Of a stretch of 64,000 bases of DNA, positions 43,998 to 54,574 are shown one piece after another (positions within the stretch are counted from its first letter, which is position 1; each line of letters opens with the position of its first letter). Origin of the DNA: Alopecurus myosuroides (taxonomy: Eukaryota > Streptophyta > Magnoliopsida > Poales > Poaceae); assembly GCA_028641055.1 (NCBI GenBank), contig CM054061.1, positions 55,938,993 through 56,002,992 of the forward strand, read 5' to 3'. Position numbers and translations under genes: made by a program. The notes under the pieces were generated by a model. That model worked only from the letters and a program-made list of their open reading frames with translations, ran no database searches and was not told the DNA's origin.

Positions 43998-44890
43998 TGG
44001 TATTTTTTCCAGCCCAAATACAACGGCATCACTCCAGATACTGATGCCGACAAGAAACAACACGTCATCGTCGAGACCATAGTTGGGCTGCAGCCGGCGC
44101 AATCCAGGAAGAGACCCGTGGCGATGGCCTTCCTGGTTGCGATGGTCCGTGTCGCGCAGGACCAACCTCAAGAACCGGACATCCTGATTGACACGACACC
44201 AGGTAGTCCTGCACGACGACCTCACGGACGCCGGCAGCGGCAAGCACCAAACTCTGTAACATACCGACATGGTGTGAAGGACCTTCGCAGCGTTCCTCAA
44301 ACTTGGTGACGACAATGAGGAGGACGGCGGCGGGTTCAACTATGACAGCCCGCAGTCCCCGAAGCAGAGGCGTAGAGCTTCATGGTCACCAAGCTGCTGG
44401 ACAACTACCTTGCGGAGATTGGGCTCGACTCCAATCTCTTCGCTTCCAAGTTTCATCTCCCTCACCCAGATCCGCCCCGACCATGCCGGCCTTGTCACCA
44501 ACTGCATCTACCACGTCGTCGACATCTATATCAAGGCCCAGCGTCAGCGACATGGTGCCGCCGAGCGCCGAGGTCGGCCATGTCGCCGCCGAAAGCCACA
44601 AACCTGGCATCGTCGCTGCCGTGCTGCGCGAAGCCGCAAACACGTCCTGTTGGAAGCTTCCGTCACCTGGCCCGTGGTGGTTCAGGCTGAGGCCTCCTGG
44701 CGCAGCGTACGTGCCCATGCCGGCGTCGGCGAGGCTGGACAGGGAGCCGGCGTCCACCTTGGCGTTGAGCACTGAGCAGCTGGCGACGGCGGCTCTGGAA
44801 CTCGTCGTTGTCCTGGTCCTCCTAGCATACTGCCTTGTCGACCTTGCCGTGAATCAGAGCTGGGTGGCAAAGACTCTAGGCAGTGTAGTT
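43998..44890 (+). pseudogene. NPH3-domain protein pseudogene
   Basis: Blocks of the plant NPH3 domain appear in order but in different frames: KKQHVIVETIVGLQPAQSRKRP with AMAFLVAM (44056-44135), FLKLGDDNEEDGGGF (about 44290-44335), MVTKLLDNYLAEIGLDSNLFASKF (from 44382), and RPDHAGLVTNCIYHVVDIYIKA (44470-44540). The NPH3 family scaffolds CUL3 ubiquitin ligases and acts in phototropin signalling at the plasma membrane. Frameshifts between every block show the gene is dead. The N-terminal BTB domain is not seen, and a LINE has inserted at the left edge of the recognisable part. Confidence 0.7.
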
Positions 44891-45742
44891 TAAGGTTCAG
44901 TCGTTTCCCAACGGACCTCATCTCTGCGTCGCATGCTGGCTGCTGTAAGGGAAAAGTTGACATCATCCTCCTGGTGTACTTAGACACCGACCTCTACTAT
45001 CGATCACACGAGCGTACGTACTGTATGTGCGTCCATCAATCGGCCGGCCGGCACGGCGCTGCAGTCGCCCGTCGGCGACGCTTCCCGCCACCGCGTCTGC
45101 CCCGTCAACGTTTGGGGGAAAAACTACTACCGCCTGAGGGTACGCCTAACAGCGATACTACACTTACGGACGGACCTTACAAAACAAATTTACGGGATTA
45201 GGTGAGAAAATCAGTGGGTGGGCCTGAGTGAAATTCAGGGGGGCAGTTTTATGGGAGATGGCCAATTAAACATGGACACCTACGTCCGTAGGCTGAATCC
45301 GTAGAGGTCACGCCCGTAGCTGTAGCATTTTCGTACGCCTAACGTAAAACAGAGGAAACATTCTGGCAGATGGGGCCTAGTAGATGGAATTACATAAATA
45401 CCTTTTAACTAATAAATTAAATAAAAAAAATAAAAATGTTAGTACTTTCGGATACCTTCAGGTACTTTCAATCTGATACCTCCAGGTACCTCCTCTTTTA
45501 CCACCGTCGGATTAGACTGAATCGTACGGTTCATAAAAATGTCAACCACCGTAAAACTTGTATCTAAAATTCACCCACTGATTTGCATTGCACGCAGTCA
45601 GTGACGTGGCTGATTTGGAGGGGGAAATAAGCAATTTATTTACATGACGTTCCTTTGTAAAAAAGCCCGTGGGCGGGGGTGCCCCAAAGTTTCTGTTGTT
45701 TTCTGTAGGACACAAATTTGGTTTGCTCACTCGTTGTGCTGC
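44891..45742. other. Intergenic, no supported gene
   Basis: Contains an inverted pair of short words, AATCAGTGGGTG (about 45208-45219) and CACCCACTGATT (about 45574-45585), that may be ends of a small decayed DNA element, and a GGTACCT-rich patch near 45440-45500. No coding motif is seen. Confidence 0.3.
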
Positions 45743-45855
45743 AAATACATCCATAAGTTTTCGACTGTAGTTTCTTAAACTTTGAACGTTTTTCTAAACA
45801 ATAAACAATTATGATATGCGCCCCTAAGAGTAACAGACAGTTAATGAATTTCACG

Positions 45856-46536
45856 CTACGCGGCCAGATAGCTTGAGCTGAAACACGCATCGAGAAACGC
45901 ACGAAACAAGTCCATCATCATCTTCCCCGGCCGGCTCGGTGGGTGTCCTGCAGCTTCAGCTGGTTGGCCACCATAATAATCACGCGGTGGTGCAGGTCTT
46001 GTGGACGACGACGCCGGCGGAGACATCTGCTGCGGCTCGTGCACACCATCTGCCTTGTGCTGGTGCTGCGGCTGGCAACCCAGCACCGGATGCGGGGACG
46101 GGCCCGGCTTCGGCGATGGCGGCGTATACCTGGAAGGCGCGTTAACCAGGACATCCGACGTCGCGAGCAGGCGCTTGCAGTCGTGGCCTTCACCTGCAAA
46201 AAGTAAGAGAAATAATCTCCTGTTAGAAACGAAATAATCAAGCACATAAGCTGAGAATATATGTCGATGAATCATGCACTCCCTCCGTTCAACAATAGAT
46301 GACTTGCATTTGTCTATATATGGATGCATCTAGACACTAAAACATGTCTAGATACATCCATATCTAGAAAAGTGGAAGTCATCTATTGTTGAACGGAGGG
46401 AGTAACAAATTGATTATATATGCACTAGGCTCGGTAGTCGGTACCCACCTAGTATCCTTGCTTCCAGAAGCTGAGAGAGCAGGACGAACTGAAGGAGGAA
46501 GATGAGAAGCACTGAAGGAGATGGTGATCTCTCCAT
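45856..46536 (-). CDS. Secreted proline-rich peptide precursor, copy B
   Basis: Exon 1 is 46536-46449 (88 nt, the same length as copy A) and exon 2 is 46193-45856, with the same donor (CTAG|GTGGGT), acceptor (TTTTTGCAG|GT) and phase 1. The product is 141 aa. The signal peptide is MERSPSPSVLLIFLLQFVLL, followed by LEARIL. The core S-R-YTPPSPKPGPSPHPVLGC differs from copy A at only two sites, and both Cys positions (DCK, LGC) are kept. PQQMSPPASS, PAPPRDY and a KMMMDLFRAFLD tail follow. Exon 2 differs from copy A by 24 nt net, a multiple of three. The 255 bp intron contains a 124 bp MITE. The C-terminal 9 residues diverge. Function unknown. Confidence 0.65.
46279..46402. mobile_element. Stowaway-like MITE in the intron of peptide gene B
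   Basis: 124 bp hairpin with CTCCCTCCGTTCAACAATAG at one end and its inverse at the other. It is flanked by CA on the left and TA on the right, so the TA duplication has one substitution. The corresponding place in copy A lacks it. Confidence 0.88.
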
Positions 46537-46596
46537 GGACGGACGAAGAGTAGCTAGATCTTGCAGTAGATCAGTAAGCTTAAGCTCTAAGATGTA

Positions 46597-46719
46597 CTCC
46601 CTCCGTTCATCAATAGATGACTTGCATTTGTCTATATATGGATGTACGTAAAACTAAAACATGTCTAGATACATCCATATATAGAGAAAGGGAAGTCATC
46701 TATTGTTAAACGGAGGGAG
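46597..46719. mobile_element. Stowaway-like MITE at the presumed start site of peptide gene B
   Basis: 123 bp with inverted ends CTCCCTCCGTTCATCAATAG and its complement, flanked by TA on both sides. Copy A keeps the empty site AAGATGTACATT at about 8915-8924. It belongs to the same family as the MITE at 46279. It lies between the TATA box and the ATG. Confidence 0.92.
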
Positions 46720-46744
46720 TACATTTAGGCTCTGGCCTGAGATC

Positions 46745-46862
46745 ATATATATACCACCGGGGTACTCACTCGTGTGGGCATCCATGTCCATGGTAGGCCA
46801 AAGTGTCAGTCGGCAAGTCAACTCAGGGGCCTTTCTCCATCTCTTGCTGTCAAAAGTGTCAA
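46745..46862 (-). promoter_or_regulatory. Promoter of peptide gene B: TATA and three W-box cores
   Basis: TATATATAT at 46745-46753 and W-box cores at 46817-46821, 46849-46853 and 46858-46862 match copy A in order. TATA-to-ATG distance is 209 bp, or about 84 bp once the MITE is discounted, compared with 80 bp in copy A. Confidence 0.5.
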
Positions 46863-47189
46863 GAGACATTTCATCAAGACCAAAGACCTCTGATGAAGCT
46901 CCCAAGAAGAGTCGTCTGGTATGTATGAACATGTTGCCAGCTTGCCCAGTGGACGTGCGTAGCTAAACCTGCCCTGTTTTTATTGTTGCAATGCATGTGC
47001 TGTGCTCACCTTGTTTCTTCCCTTCTGAGTTCATCACCATATAATAGGTAGTGCTGGCTACTTTAGGCTATAGTTTTGTATTCTGCACAGTTGAAACAAT
47101 GATACGGCGAATGCATGTATGCATCTATCCATCCCTTTTATTTTGATTTTGTACGCCACTTGGTTGTATACGTTACAACTTTAAATATT

Positions 47190-47800
47190 ACAGGCAAACT
47201 TATACCCACCAATCATGCCACTCGGTCCACCTGGCAGGGTTGTAAATAAGATTGGAAACTCACGAGCTTAACGAGTAACTGAAAGCTCACAAGCCTAAAG
47301 AGTACTCGAAAACTCGGCTCAGAATCGAATACTAACAAGCCAGGCCAAGTTGGAATTTTTAACTCGTAAAGAAAACAAGTTTAACAAGTCAAGTGGCGAG
47401 TACTCGATAAGCTCGTTAATATATTTTTATTTATATGCTAGCTTGTAGATTAGTCGACACTAAGCATAACACAAGACCTTTAGGACAAAAATACATGAGC
47501 ACTGAGGTCAAAATCTCCAAAATCTATCTGGAGTGGCATCAACGATGAATGAGTCTTGTTGTACTCGTGCTCCACGATAAATCGATTACGTTGTTCAGTC
47601 TCTTAATGAGTTTACCACTTATCAAGACAACTTGAATATTTATCGAGTCGAGCCAAGTTAGGATTTTTAGCTGTTAAGGCTAACAAGTTGAGTAGAAAAA
47701 GCTCGTTAACTTTCGAGTATTTATGAATCGAGTCAAGTCGAGTTGAGTAAAACCAGCTCGATGTCTACCACTATATGTGGGTTAGGCTAAATCTCGTAAA
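47190..47800. mobile_element. AT-rich insertion with repeated CTCGTTAA/GAGTCGAG words, possibly hAT-type
   Basis: Present only in copy B. The left part has CAGGGTTGTAAATAAG (47236), a common plant hAT-like tip, and short words such as CCAAGTT, AACAAGT and AGCTCGTTAA are repeated in both halves, as in hAT subterminal regions. I could not fix the right tip or an 8 bp target duplication. Confidence 0.35.
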
Positions 47801-47976
47801 TAAAAAAAAACAGCGACAACTTTCCTTTTTTGGAGGACAAAACTTTTTTTTTGTAACTTCAAAGAAGCCCAACACAAAAATTTGGAAAAATCTTCCGAAC
47901 CTTCAGAATTTAAGAAATTGAGATTTTATTTTTAAAATCTAACTCTCTGAAACCTCACTTACCCTACAGCTCCTTT

Positions 47977-48856
47977 TTTTGAACAGTAAAGAGGTCCCGA
48001 GGGACCAGGAAGCTTATGCATTCAACAGCGGACATTTACAAGGAGACCCCACAAAGGGGTAATTACAAAGAGGGCCTCACGAAATACTAACTGAACCCTA
48101 AAAAACTGGAGGGGAAAGCAATCAAGTCCTTGGGTCCAGCCGCCGCTGCATCTCACAGACCACCAAGCTCGGGCAACGACGCCGCCGCCGGGGAACATGC
48201 CACTTGGGGCGTCGCCGATGATGAGTCCCAAACCGAGGTCGCACCAGATCCTCACTCTGAGGAAGAAAAGCTGGGAAAGAGATCCCAGCGAGGAGTGGCT
48301 TCGCACGCCGAGGATAACGCCCGCGCCCTGTGCGCTGCGTTGATGAACTCCTCCGCAAATCTAAGCTTCCATCGCGTGCACTGAAGCGCGCGCACGCCTC
48401 CGCCGTCGAACTTCAAAGCCAAGAGCCACCGGAGCGCCGTCTCCCTGCTGTGCATCACCACGAGCACCCGCCAAGAGAAGAAGCTGTCGCCGCACACTGG
48501 ACTTGGAAGCCCCACGAATGAGCTTTATTAGTAGGGTTGCTGAGGAAGCGGTGTTCGCCGTCGTCTCCTTCCTCTGGAGCTCAACGACCCCCCCCCCCAC
48601 CACCTCCGCCATACGCCAGGAGAAGGTCAGGATCTCCAGCGATAAGAACCCTGACGGCATAACGCCGACGCTGCATGAAAGCAAAAGAACAAAGCTAAGA
48701 CTAGAAAACGCGATGGGCCGGCACCCTAAACCATCACCACAACCACCAGCAGAGGCGCCGGAGGCCGGGGAGGCCAGAGCTCGCCGCGGACGGCCGACTC
48801 TCAAAACTACTGTAGCTGGGCCTTATCCTCTCCTTTCCCCTTGCAGATGCTGCTTG
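47977..48856 (-). mobile_element. Minus-strand retroposon with 17 bp target duplication
   Basis: The perfect duplication TACCCTACAGCTCCTTT flanks the insert (47960-47976 and 48857-48873). The T-run at 47974-47980 is a poly(A) tail on the minus strand. The body is about 880 bp, GC-rich, with ORFs on both strands that have no recognised domain. It may be a 5'-truncated LINE, a SINE-like element or a retroposed transcript. Confidence 0.8.
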
Positions 48857-48873
48857 TACCCTACAGCTCCTTT

Positions 48874-49447
48874 GATTGCGCCTATTGTTTCTACGACTAG
48901 AGCTAGAACCCTTCGAACAAGGTGAGTCTTTCTAAACTTGTGCGATATTACTCCCTGTATGAATGACTTCCTACATTAAGCTAGTGCATGAGCTCGCATA
49001 TGAAACCCAAAGTCCCCTTTAAGCAATGATGGAGTGCGAAGCCGTAGTAGAAGAAGTCAACCATTTAGAAGAAGATAGGATAAGGGATGATACATCTCAT
49101 ACTTATCTAATTTTGAAATACTTTTGCTATTATTTTTCCCCGGACTGACGTTGTTTTTAGCAAGTTTTCTATGTAGTCTATATTTATGTAGAAAAAAGTA
49201 TCCAAAAATAGTAAAAATGCACCATAAATTATTTCGAGCGAAAAAACCCATACATGGCCTACTTGTGGTGGGGTCAGGAGTAACAAATGTGGGCAGCCTT
49301 TTGTTTGAAGTTTTAAAACCTTATCGAAGAAATATAAAACCCAATCTTGTTCTCTGATCTCCTCTAGCCCTCACCAAATTTATATTTCTCTAGGCAACAA
49401 ACCATAGTCCCAAATCCACAAGAAAACCACGGAAAGGACATAAGAAC
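48874..49447. other. Intergenic, no gene seen
   Basis: Mixed AT-rich sequence, short ORFs only. A minus-strand frame at 49057-49251 is Phe- and Tyr-rich and low in information. Nothing is supported. Confidence 0.3.
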
Positions 49448-49449
49448 TA

Positions 49450-49609
49450 CTCCCCATGTACCATAATATAAAATGTTTTAGTTATTTCAATACAGACGAT
49501 CTGCGGATGTGTATAGACATATTTTTAGCACGTGGGTTCTCTCATTTTAACTCCATATGTAGTACATATTGGAAAAGCTAAAACATCTTATATTATGATA
49601 CGAATGGAG
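49450..49609. mobile_element. Stowaway-like MITE
   Basis: 160 bp between TA dinucleotides (49448-49449, 49610-49611). The inner ends pair over about 30 bp: ACCATAATATAAAATGTTTTAG with CTAAAACATCTTATATTATG. There is no ORF. Confidence 0.8.
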
Positions 49610-49699
49610 TACTATCGAAAATAAGCAACACTTGTAGATTGTGATGAAATTGGCAGTCATTTCTTTTTCGGTCTCCACTTCTTTGTATTCACTTTCTCT

Positions 49700-52230
49700 G
49701 ACAAGGAGGGTTCAGTTGATGTCTGCAATTTTTGGATTCGGAAAATCATGAATTTCCTGCACTTGATGACCATGAACTTGATCATCATGGTACATATGCT
49801 GCATTCCATGCAGCTGATGACCATGAACTTCATCATCGTGCATATGATGTATGTCTTGGATTTCATGTACAACACGGTTGATGCATAACATCTGGACATG
49901 TTCAAATCCACCGCACTGTTTGCATTTGTTGTTCCTTACTCCTAACCTATAACCTTTGTCATGAGATTGGGAGGCTGTAATATAAAGATCTAGGACTTCC
50001 ACGTGGCCTCCTGAAAATTGGTGGTTCAAGACTGACCGTCTCCCAATCATTTGGATCCCGCGTTGCTGGTATATTTTCCACATATGTTGCAGAGAACTTG
50101 GCGACAGACAAATAGTCATCAACTAACTTTTCAATATCCGCACCTTCACCCCTCAGAGCTAAGATAAAGAAAAAAGCATGGTGACAAGGCAGACCAGCAA
50201 CCTGACACTTTCCTCAAGCACAACTCATGTTTGCAATGTCTACAGGAAATCTCCTTTCAATTCTATCCTTCACGGTTGGATAAACCTCAGCCAGGGTATT
50301 AGAACTCCTAACCATCGTCATATGTATTTCTCTCATTGACCAGGTTCTTTGATTCACTAGGAAAACCATCTTTGGCACTATTTTGTGCCCTACAAACTTT
50401 CTTGCACAAATTCTATGCCTTAGATTAATTTTCGCCATTATGGCTCATCTTATTGCATCTAACAAAAAAATCAGTGTTAGTGATCAAAGGCCATTAATCT
50501 TTGAACTGAAACTATCTGGCAAATTGTTACAGATATAATCCACCTTGCTTAACTCACCAAACTTGCTTCTAGACCATATTGGTATGATATTTCTGAAGAT
50601 TGTCTTTAACCTTTAGCTGAGCATACAACTTATTCAAGAAAAAATCATGTCTGCCCTAGGTGTATGTGCGCGCAGCTGACCACAACTTATGTTCAAAGAA
50701 TTTTCCTTTGAATATCCTCATAAAATTATTGGACAGGTGCCTCATGCATTCTTTGTTCTCAACCCCAGGAAAGACCACATCACTAATATTTTCTAGCTCA
50801 TTGCATGCATCAGTGTGTATCACCAAGCCGTGAGGTTGACCTATCACTCTACGAAGACTCTGTGTGAACCATGTTCAACTTTCATTAGGTTCACCCTCAA
50901 TAATAGCATAAGCTACATGAAATAGCCAATTATGTGCATATAGAACACAAGTTGTAGCAATCTGTCCTCTAAACTTCCTTTTCAATGAAGTTGAGTCTAT
51001 TGCCAAGTATGGATTGCAGCCCTCCCGAAACCCCTTCGAGCATGCCTTCAGACACATAAAACATCTGAGGAAGCATCTCTTATCTTCCATCTTATATTTC
51101 TTCCCTCTTGTAACTTTTATTTTTCCTCTTACTAACTCATAGTCGATGTCAACAACACTCTTAGGTCATGCCTTCTCAACCTCTGCTTTGAAAGTATACA
51201 ACAAGTTGAAGTTGTCATTCCACTTGCCTTGAATCTTGTCCAAATTCATCTCCTTCCCATAGAACACTCCGTGGTACGGAATCACCGCATTGAACTTCTC
51301 CCGTAACTTTTCCTCGGTTCAGATGTTCCAACTGTTTGATCCTACCTCACACAATCAAGTACAGTTGCAGCAATCCACTTGGTTGAAGCAAGTCTAATTC
51401 TCACTCAAAGTTGTATTAGGACAGTTGTATATCTGGGTGTTCACCTGATCTGCATTGTAATGTTAGTAAATTACATCAAATATTTAATAAAATGATATTA
51501 ATATGAGAACATATTGCAATAAAAAATTACAACCTGAAATGGATATCCACCCCTCATTGGAAATGCATATAACTACACTTTGCTTTCCCTACAATGCACC
51601 CTCAGTATTTTTTGGTCACTATTTTAAGTGATATACTCAAACTTAACTTATATTGCGAAAGTAGCAACCGCATATCTCCACTACTCTACACTTCTAAAAA
51701 CGGTTCCCTTATTAATTGTAGATTTTCTTTGTCAAAGTGTATGATTGGCATGTCCTGTTCATCTTCATCGTCATATTTCGAACCCATTTCCTCACCTTTA
51801 TCCTCCGCATCCGAATCAGTGTCATATTTAGCCTCAAAGTTGGGATCAACTTAATATTCTATTCTTTCCATCCTATTAGGATCATCAGCCACATGTGAAT
51901 ATTCGTTCTCATCGGCATCATAATCTCCTATAGCAATATCGTCTTCTCCCCCTAATTTTATGTCCTCCTAGTCGCTAAAATTTGTGTCATACTCAACAAA
52001 GAGCTTCTCAATGCCGTATTTCTGTAGCAAAATCCTCTCTTGCCGAGACTCTTTGTTAATAATATGTACCGACAGGAACACGGTCCTACTGGCCAAGTGT
52101 TTACCCCACATCAGGGCCAAAGTCTCATCATTTGTAATGTCTACAAAATTTTTAAGTTTGCGGACATAGTATTTAGCAATGAATTCCTTGTTCTGTGCAC
52201 ATGGGAAAATCCCAAATTCCTTGCACATGT
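49700..52230 (-). pseudogene. Mutator-like (MULE) transposase pseudogene
   Basis: On the minus strand the order is: an acidic N-terminal part (52228-51750); EKLREKFNAVIPYHGVFYGKEM and KWNDNFNLLYTFKAEVEKA (about 51310-51180); FMCLKACSKGFREGC, YLAIDSTSL and HNWLFHVAYAIIEGE (51060-50890); GQPHGLVIHTDACNEL and VENKECMRHLSNNF (50847-50700); a SWIM zinc finger near 50215-50175; and a Gly/His-rich tail with a CKQCGGFEH knuckle (49930-49900). The Asp residues of the DDE core (IDST, HTDA) remain. In the SWIM finger the second Cys codon is TGA. Several stops and frameshifts make it dead. No terminal repeats were located. Confidence 0.85.
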
Positions 52231-52249
52231 CATATATAGTTAACTAGAA

Positions 52250-53014
52250 GAGTACCCCGCGCGTTGCAGCAGGAATATTTTAAAAAAAAACTGTAAACAG
52301 AATGGGCACGCATAAGACACACAGAATAAGAGGCTGTCAAGATTCAATTGATCATAACAATATTTATAATAAATTTAATTCGCGTGAAATTACTATATAA
52401 TTGAGCATTGCGTAGTAGTGACATGGACAATTATATGACTGAAAAAAGATAACATAGATATGTTGCATGAAAGATTTAATATTATTAATTATTTGTTAGT
52501 GGAGATGACATGGATAATTGATTGGCTAATAGAGTGGATGATGTGGATAGCTTGCATGTTGAGATATAAAAATCATAAATGCATATTAGTGGGGTTTTGT
52601 TTTATAAGAAGTATAGATTTTGCGGCGTCTACTGTCAGTCGATATACGATACCAGAACTAACTGTAATTCTACTGTCAGGCAGCGTTTCTGTGCGACACC
52701 CCTGTTGAATCTTTAGTAGAAATCTAGATGCACTACACACCCTACATACATCATGAACCGCATACAACATCACGATTACGATTCCAACAACTAAACTATT
52801 TTGAAGAAATATCATATATAATTTGGTTCTTATGTACCCTGGTGATGTGACGAACGGTTGTTTCACTGGACTTCACGGTTGCAAGGATCGGCTATCGGCC
52901 TCCACTACCACGACGTCGGCCCCTCCCATGATCTCCAACTCTACGGAGTCCATCGTGGTCACGAGATCTCTCGCACCAAAATTTTGGAGTGGTCAACACA
53001 ACAGAGAAGGGGAG
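52250..53014. other. AT-rich stretch with a possible DNA-element tip, no gene
   Basis: Begins with TAGAAGAGTACCCCGCGCGTTGC, resembling the ends of some grass MITE-like repeats, then about 380 bp of AT-rich text. 52840-53010 is GC-richer and unassigned. Confidence 0.3.
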
Positions 53015-54574
53015 TGATCCGTGTAGATTGTACGCTCGTTGGGAGACCCCAAAGTGGAGGGTATGAAGAGTACAATATCAAGTTTTCCCTCAGAAAGAAA
53101 CCAAGGTTGAATCGACCTGTAGAAGAAAGAAATCACTTCCGAAGGTTGTTGTTGTCAGTTGATTTTGGCAGTGCACAATACCGATTCAGCAGCAACGTGG
53201 AACCTACACAACACAATCAAATTACTTTACCCCAACGAAGCAACGAGGTTGTCAATCTCACTGGTTTTGCTGAAAAGAAAGGATTAAACATATAGTATGG
53301 AAAACAATAAATGTTTGCAGTAGATGAAAAGAGAACATCGATGGCAGCAGAAAAACAGTAATTGCAATAAGAAAATAGTTGTTGCAGTGGTTGTATTATC
53401 AATGTAACCAAATGGACCAGGGTCCACAGTTCACTAGTGGTGTCTCTCCATAAAAGATAGATAGCATGTTGGGTAAACAAATTACAGCTGGGTAATTGAC
53501 AGATATAAAGGTTGCACCGTAGTGCATATGCATGACATGATGACTACTATGTGATTCATGCGGGTATTACAACAATATTCATAGACCGTTATCGAACTGC
53601 ATCTATGACTAATAATACACCATCAGAGCGTCATCCAATCAAACCTCGGGTATTAAGTTGCAAGCAACAGATAATCGCATTAAGCAAAGTGTGTAATGTA
53701 AACGTCGTTGTTTTCTCCCTAATGGCAACAACACATCCCCCACCCGTTACGTTTCCGTCACTTGAGCAAGAGGTGAAAGAGAGGCATGAACCCACTATGT
53801 AGCATAAATACGTCCTCTTGGAGTTACAAGTATCAACTTGGCCAGAGAATCTACTAGTAACAGAGAGCAGGCAAGATCATAAATAACATAAACATGATAA
53901 AACATGATAGATTGATAATCATTGTACATACCATTCAATATTCATCGGATCCAATCAAACACAACTTGTAGCGTTACAATAAGATGATCTTGATCATGTT
54001 AGGCAGCTCACAAGATCTAAACATGGGGCATAAAGAGGAGAGGACAACCATCTATCTACTGCTATGGACCCGTAGTCCAAGGATGAACTACTCACCCATC
54101 ACTCCGGAGGCGGGCATGGTGGTGTAGAGCCCTCCGGTGATGAATTACCTTTCCGGCACGGTGCACGGGAGAGCTCTAGAACCCTCCCAAACTAGGGTTG
54201 ACGATGACGGCGGCTGCGAATGTTTTTGGTGGAAAAGGCTCGGGTATTTAGGGTTAACGTATGAAGAGGTATAAATAGACGAACGGGCAACATCTGTGGG
54301 AGGCCAAGGCCCCCACACCACCAGCTAGCGCGGCCAGGGGGCGCGGACTCCATTTACGTGACAGATTTCTAGGACTTTTGGGCTTTGTTCGTCCATTTCC
54401 GAGAGTATTTCCAGAACAAATTTTCTGAAATGAAAAACAGCAGAAAACAAGAACTTGCTCTGTGGCATCTTAAGTTAGACCTAGAAAATATATAAAAATG
54501 ACATAAAGTGTATAGGAAACATGTAGCATATACTATGAAAACAACATGGAACATCAGAAATTATGGATACGTCA
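53015..54574 (-). repeat. Gypsy-type LTR (3' LTR of a minus-strand element)
   Basis: About 1,560 bp, homologous to 58323-59917. On the plus strand it begins TGATCCGTGTAG and ends GGATACGTCA. It shares AGATTGTACGCTCGTTGGGA, CCTCAGAAAGAAACCAAGGT, TTCGGGTTGTCAATCTCAC-like text and the GATCTTGATCATGTTAGG block with the other LTR. On the minus strand it is preceded by the purine-rich AAGCTTGGGGATGCT (54575 onward). Confidence 0.8.

Larger units (their letters stand above)
45743..47960. repeat. Duplicated block, copy B
   Basis: Homologous to 8170-9620 in the same orientation. It carries the second peptide gene and its promoter, two Stowaway-like MITEs (46279-46402 and 46597-46719) and an extra AT-rich segment at about 47190-47800, all missing from copy A. 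Confidence 0.85.

Noticed and set aside
48361..48804. 147-codon minus-strand ORF and 140-codon plus-strand ORF in the retroposon
   Set aside because: Both overlap in one GC-rich insert and neither shows a known motif.
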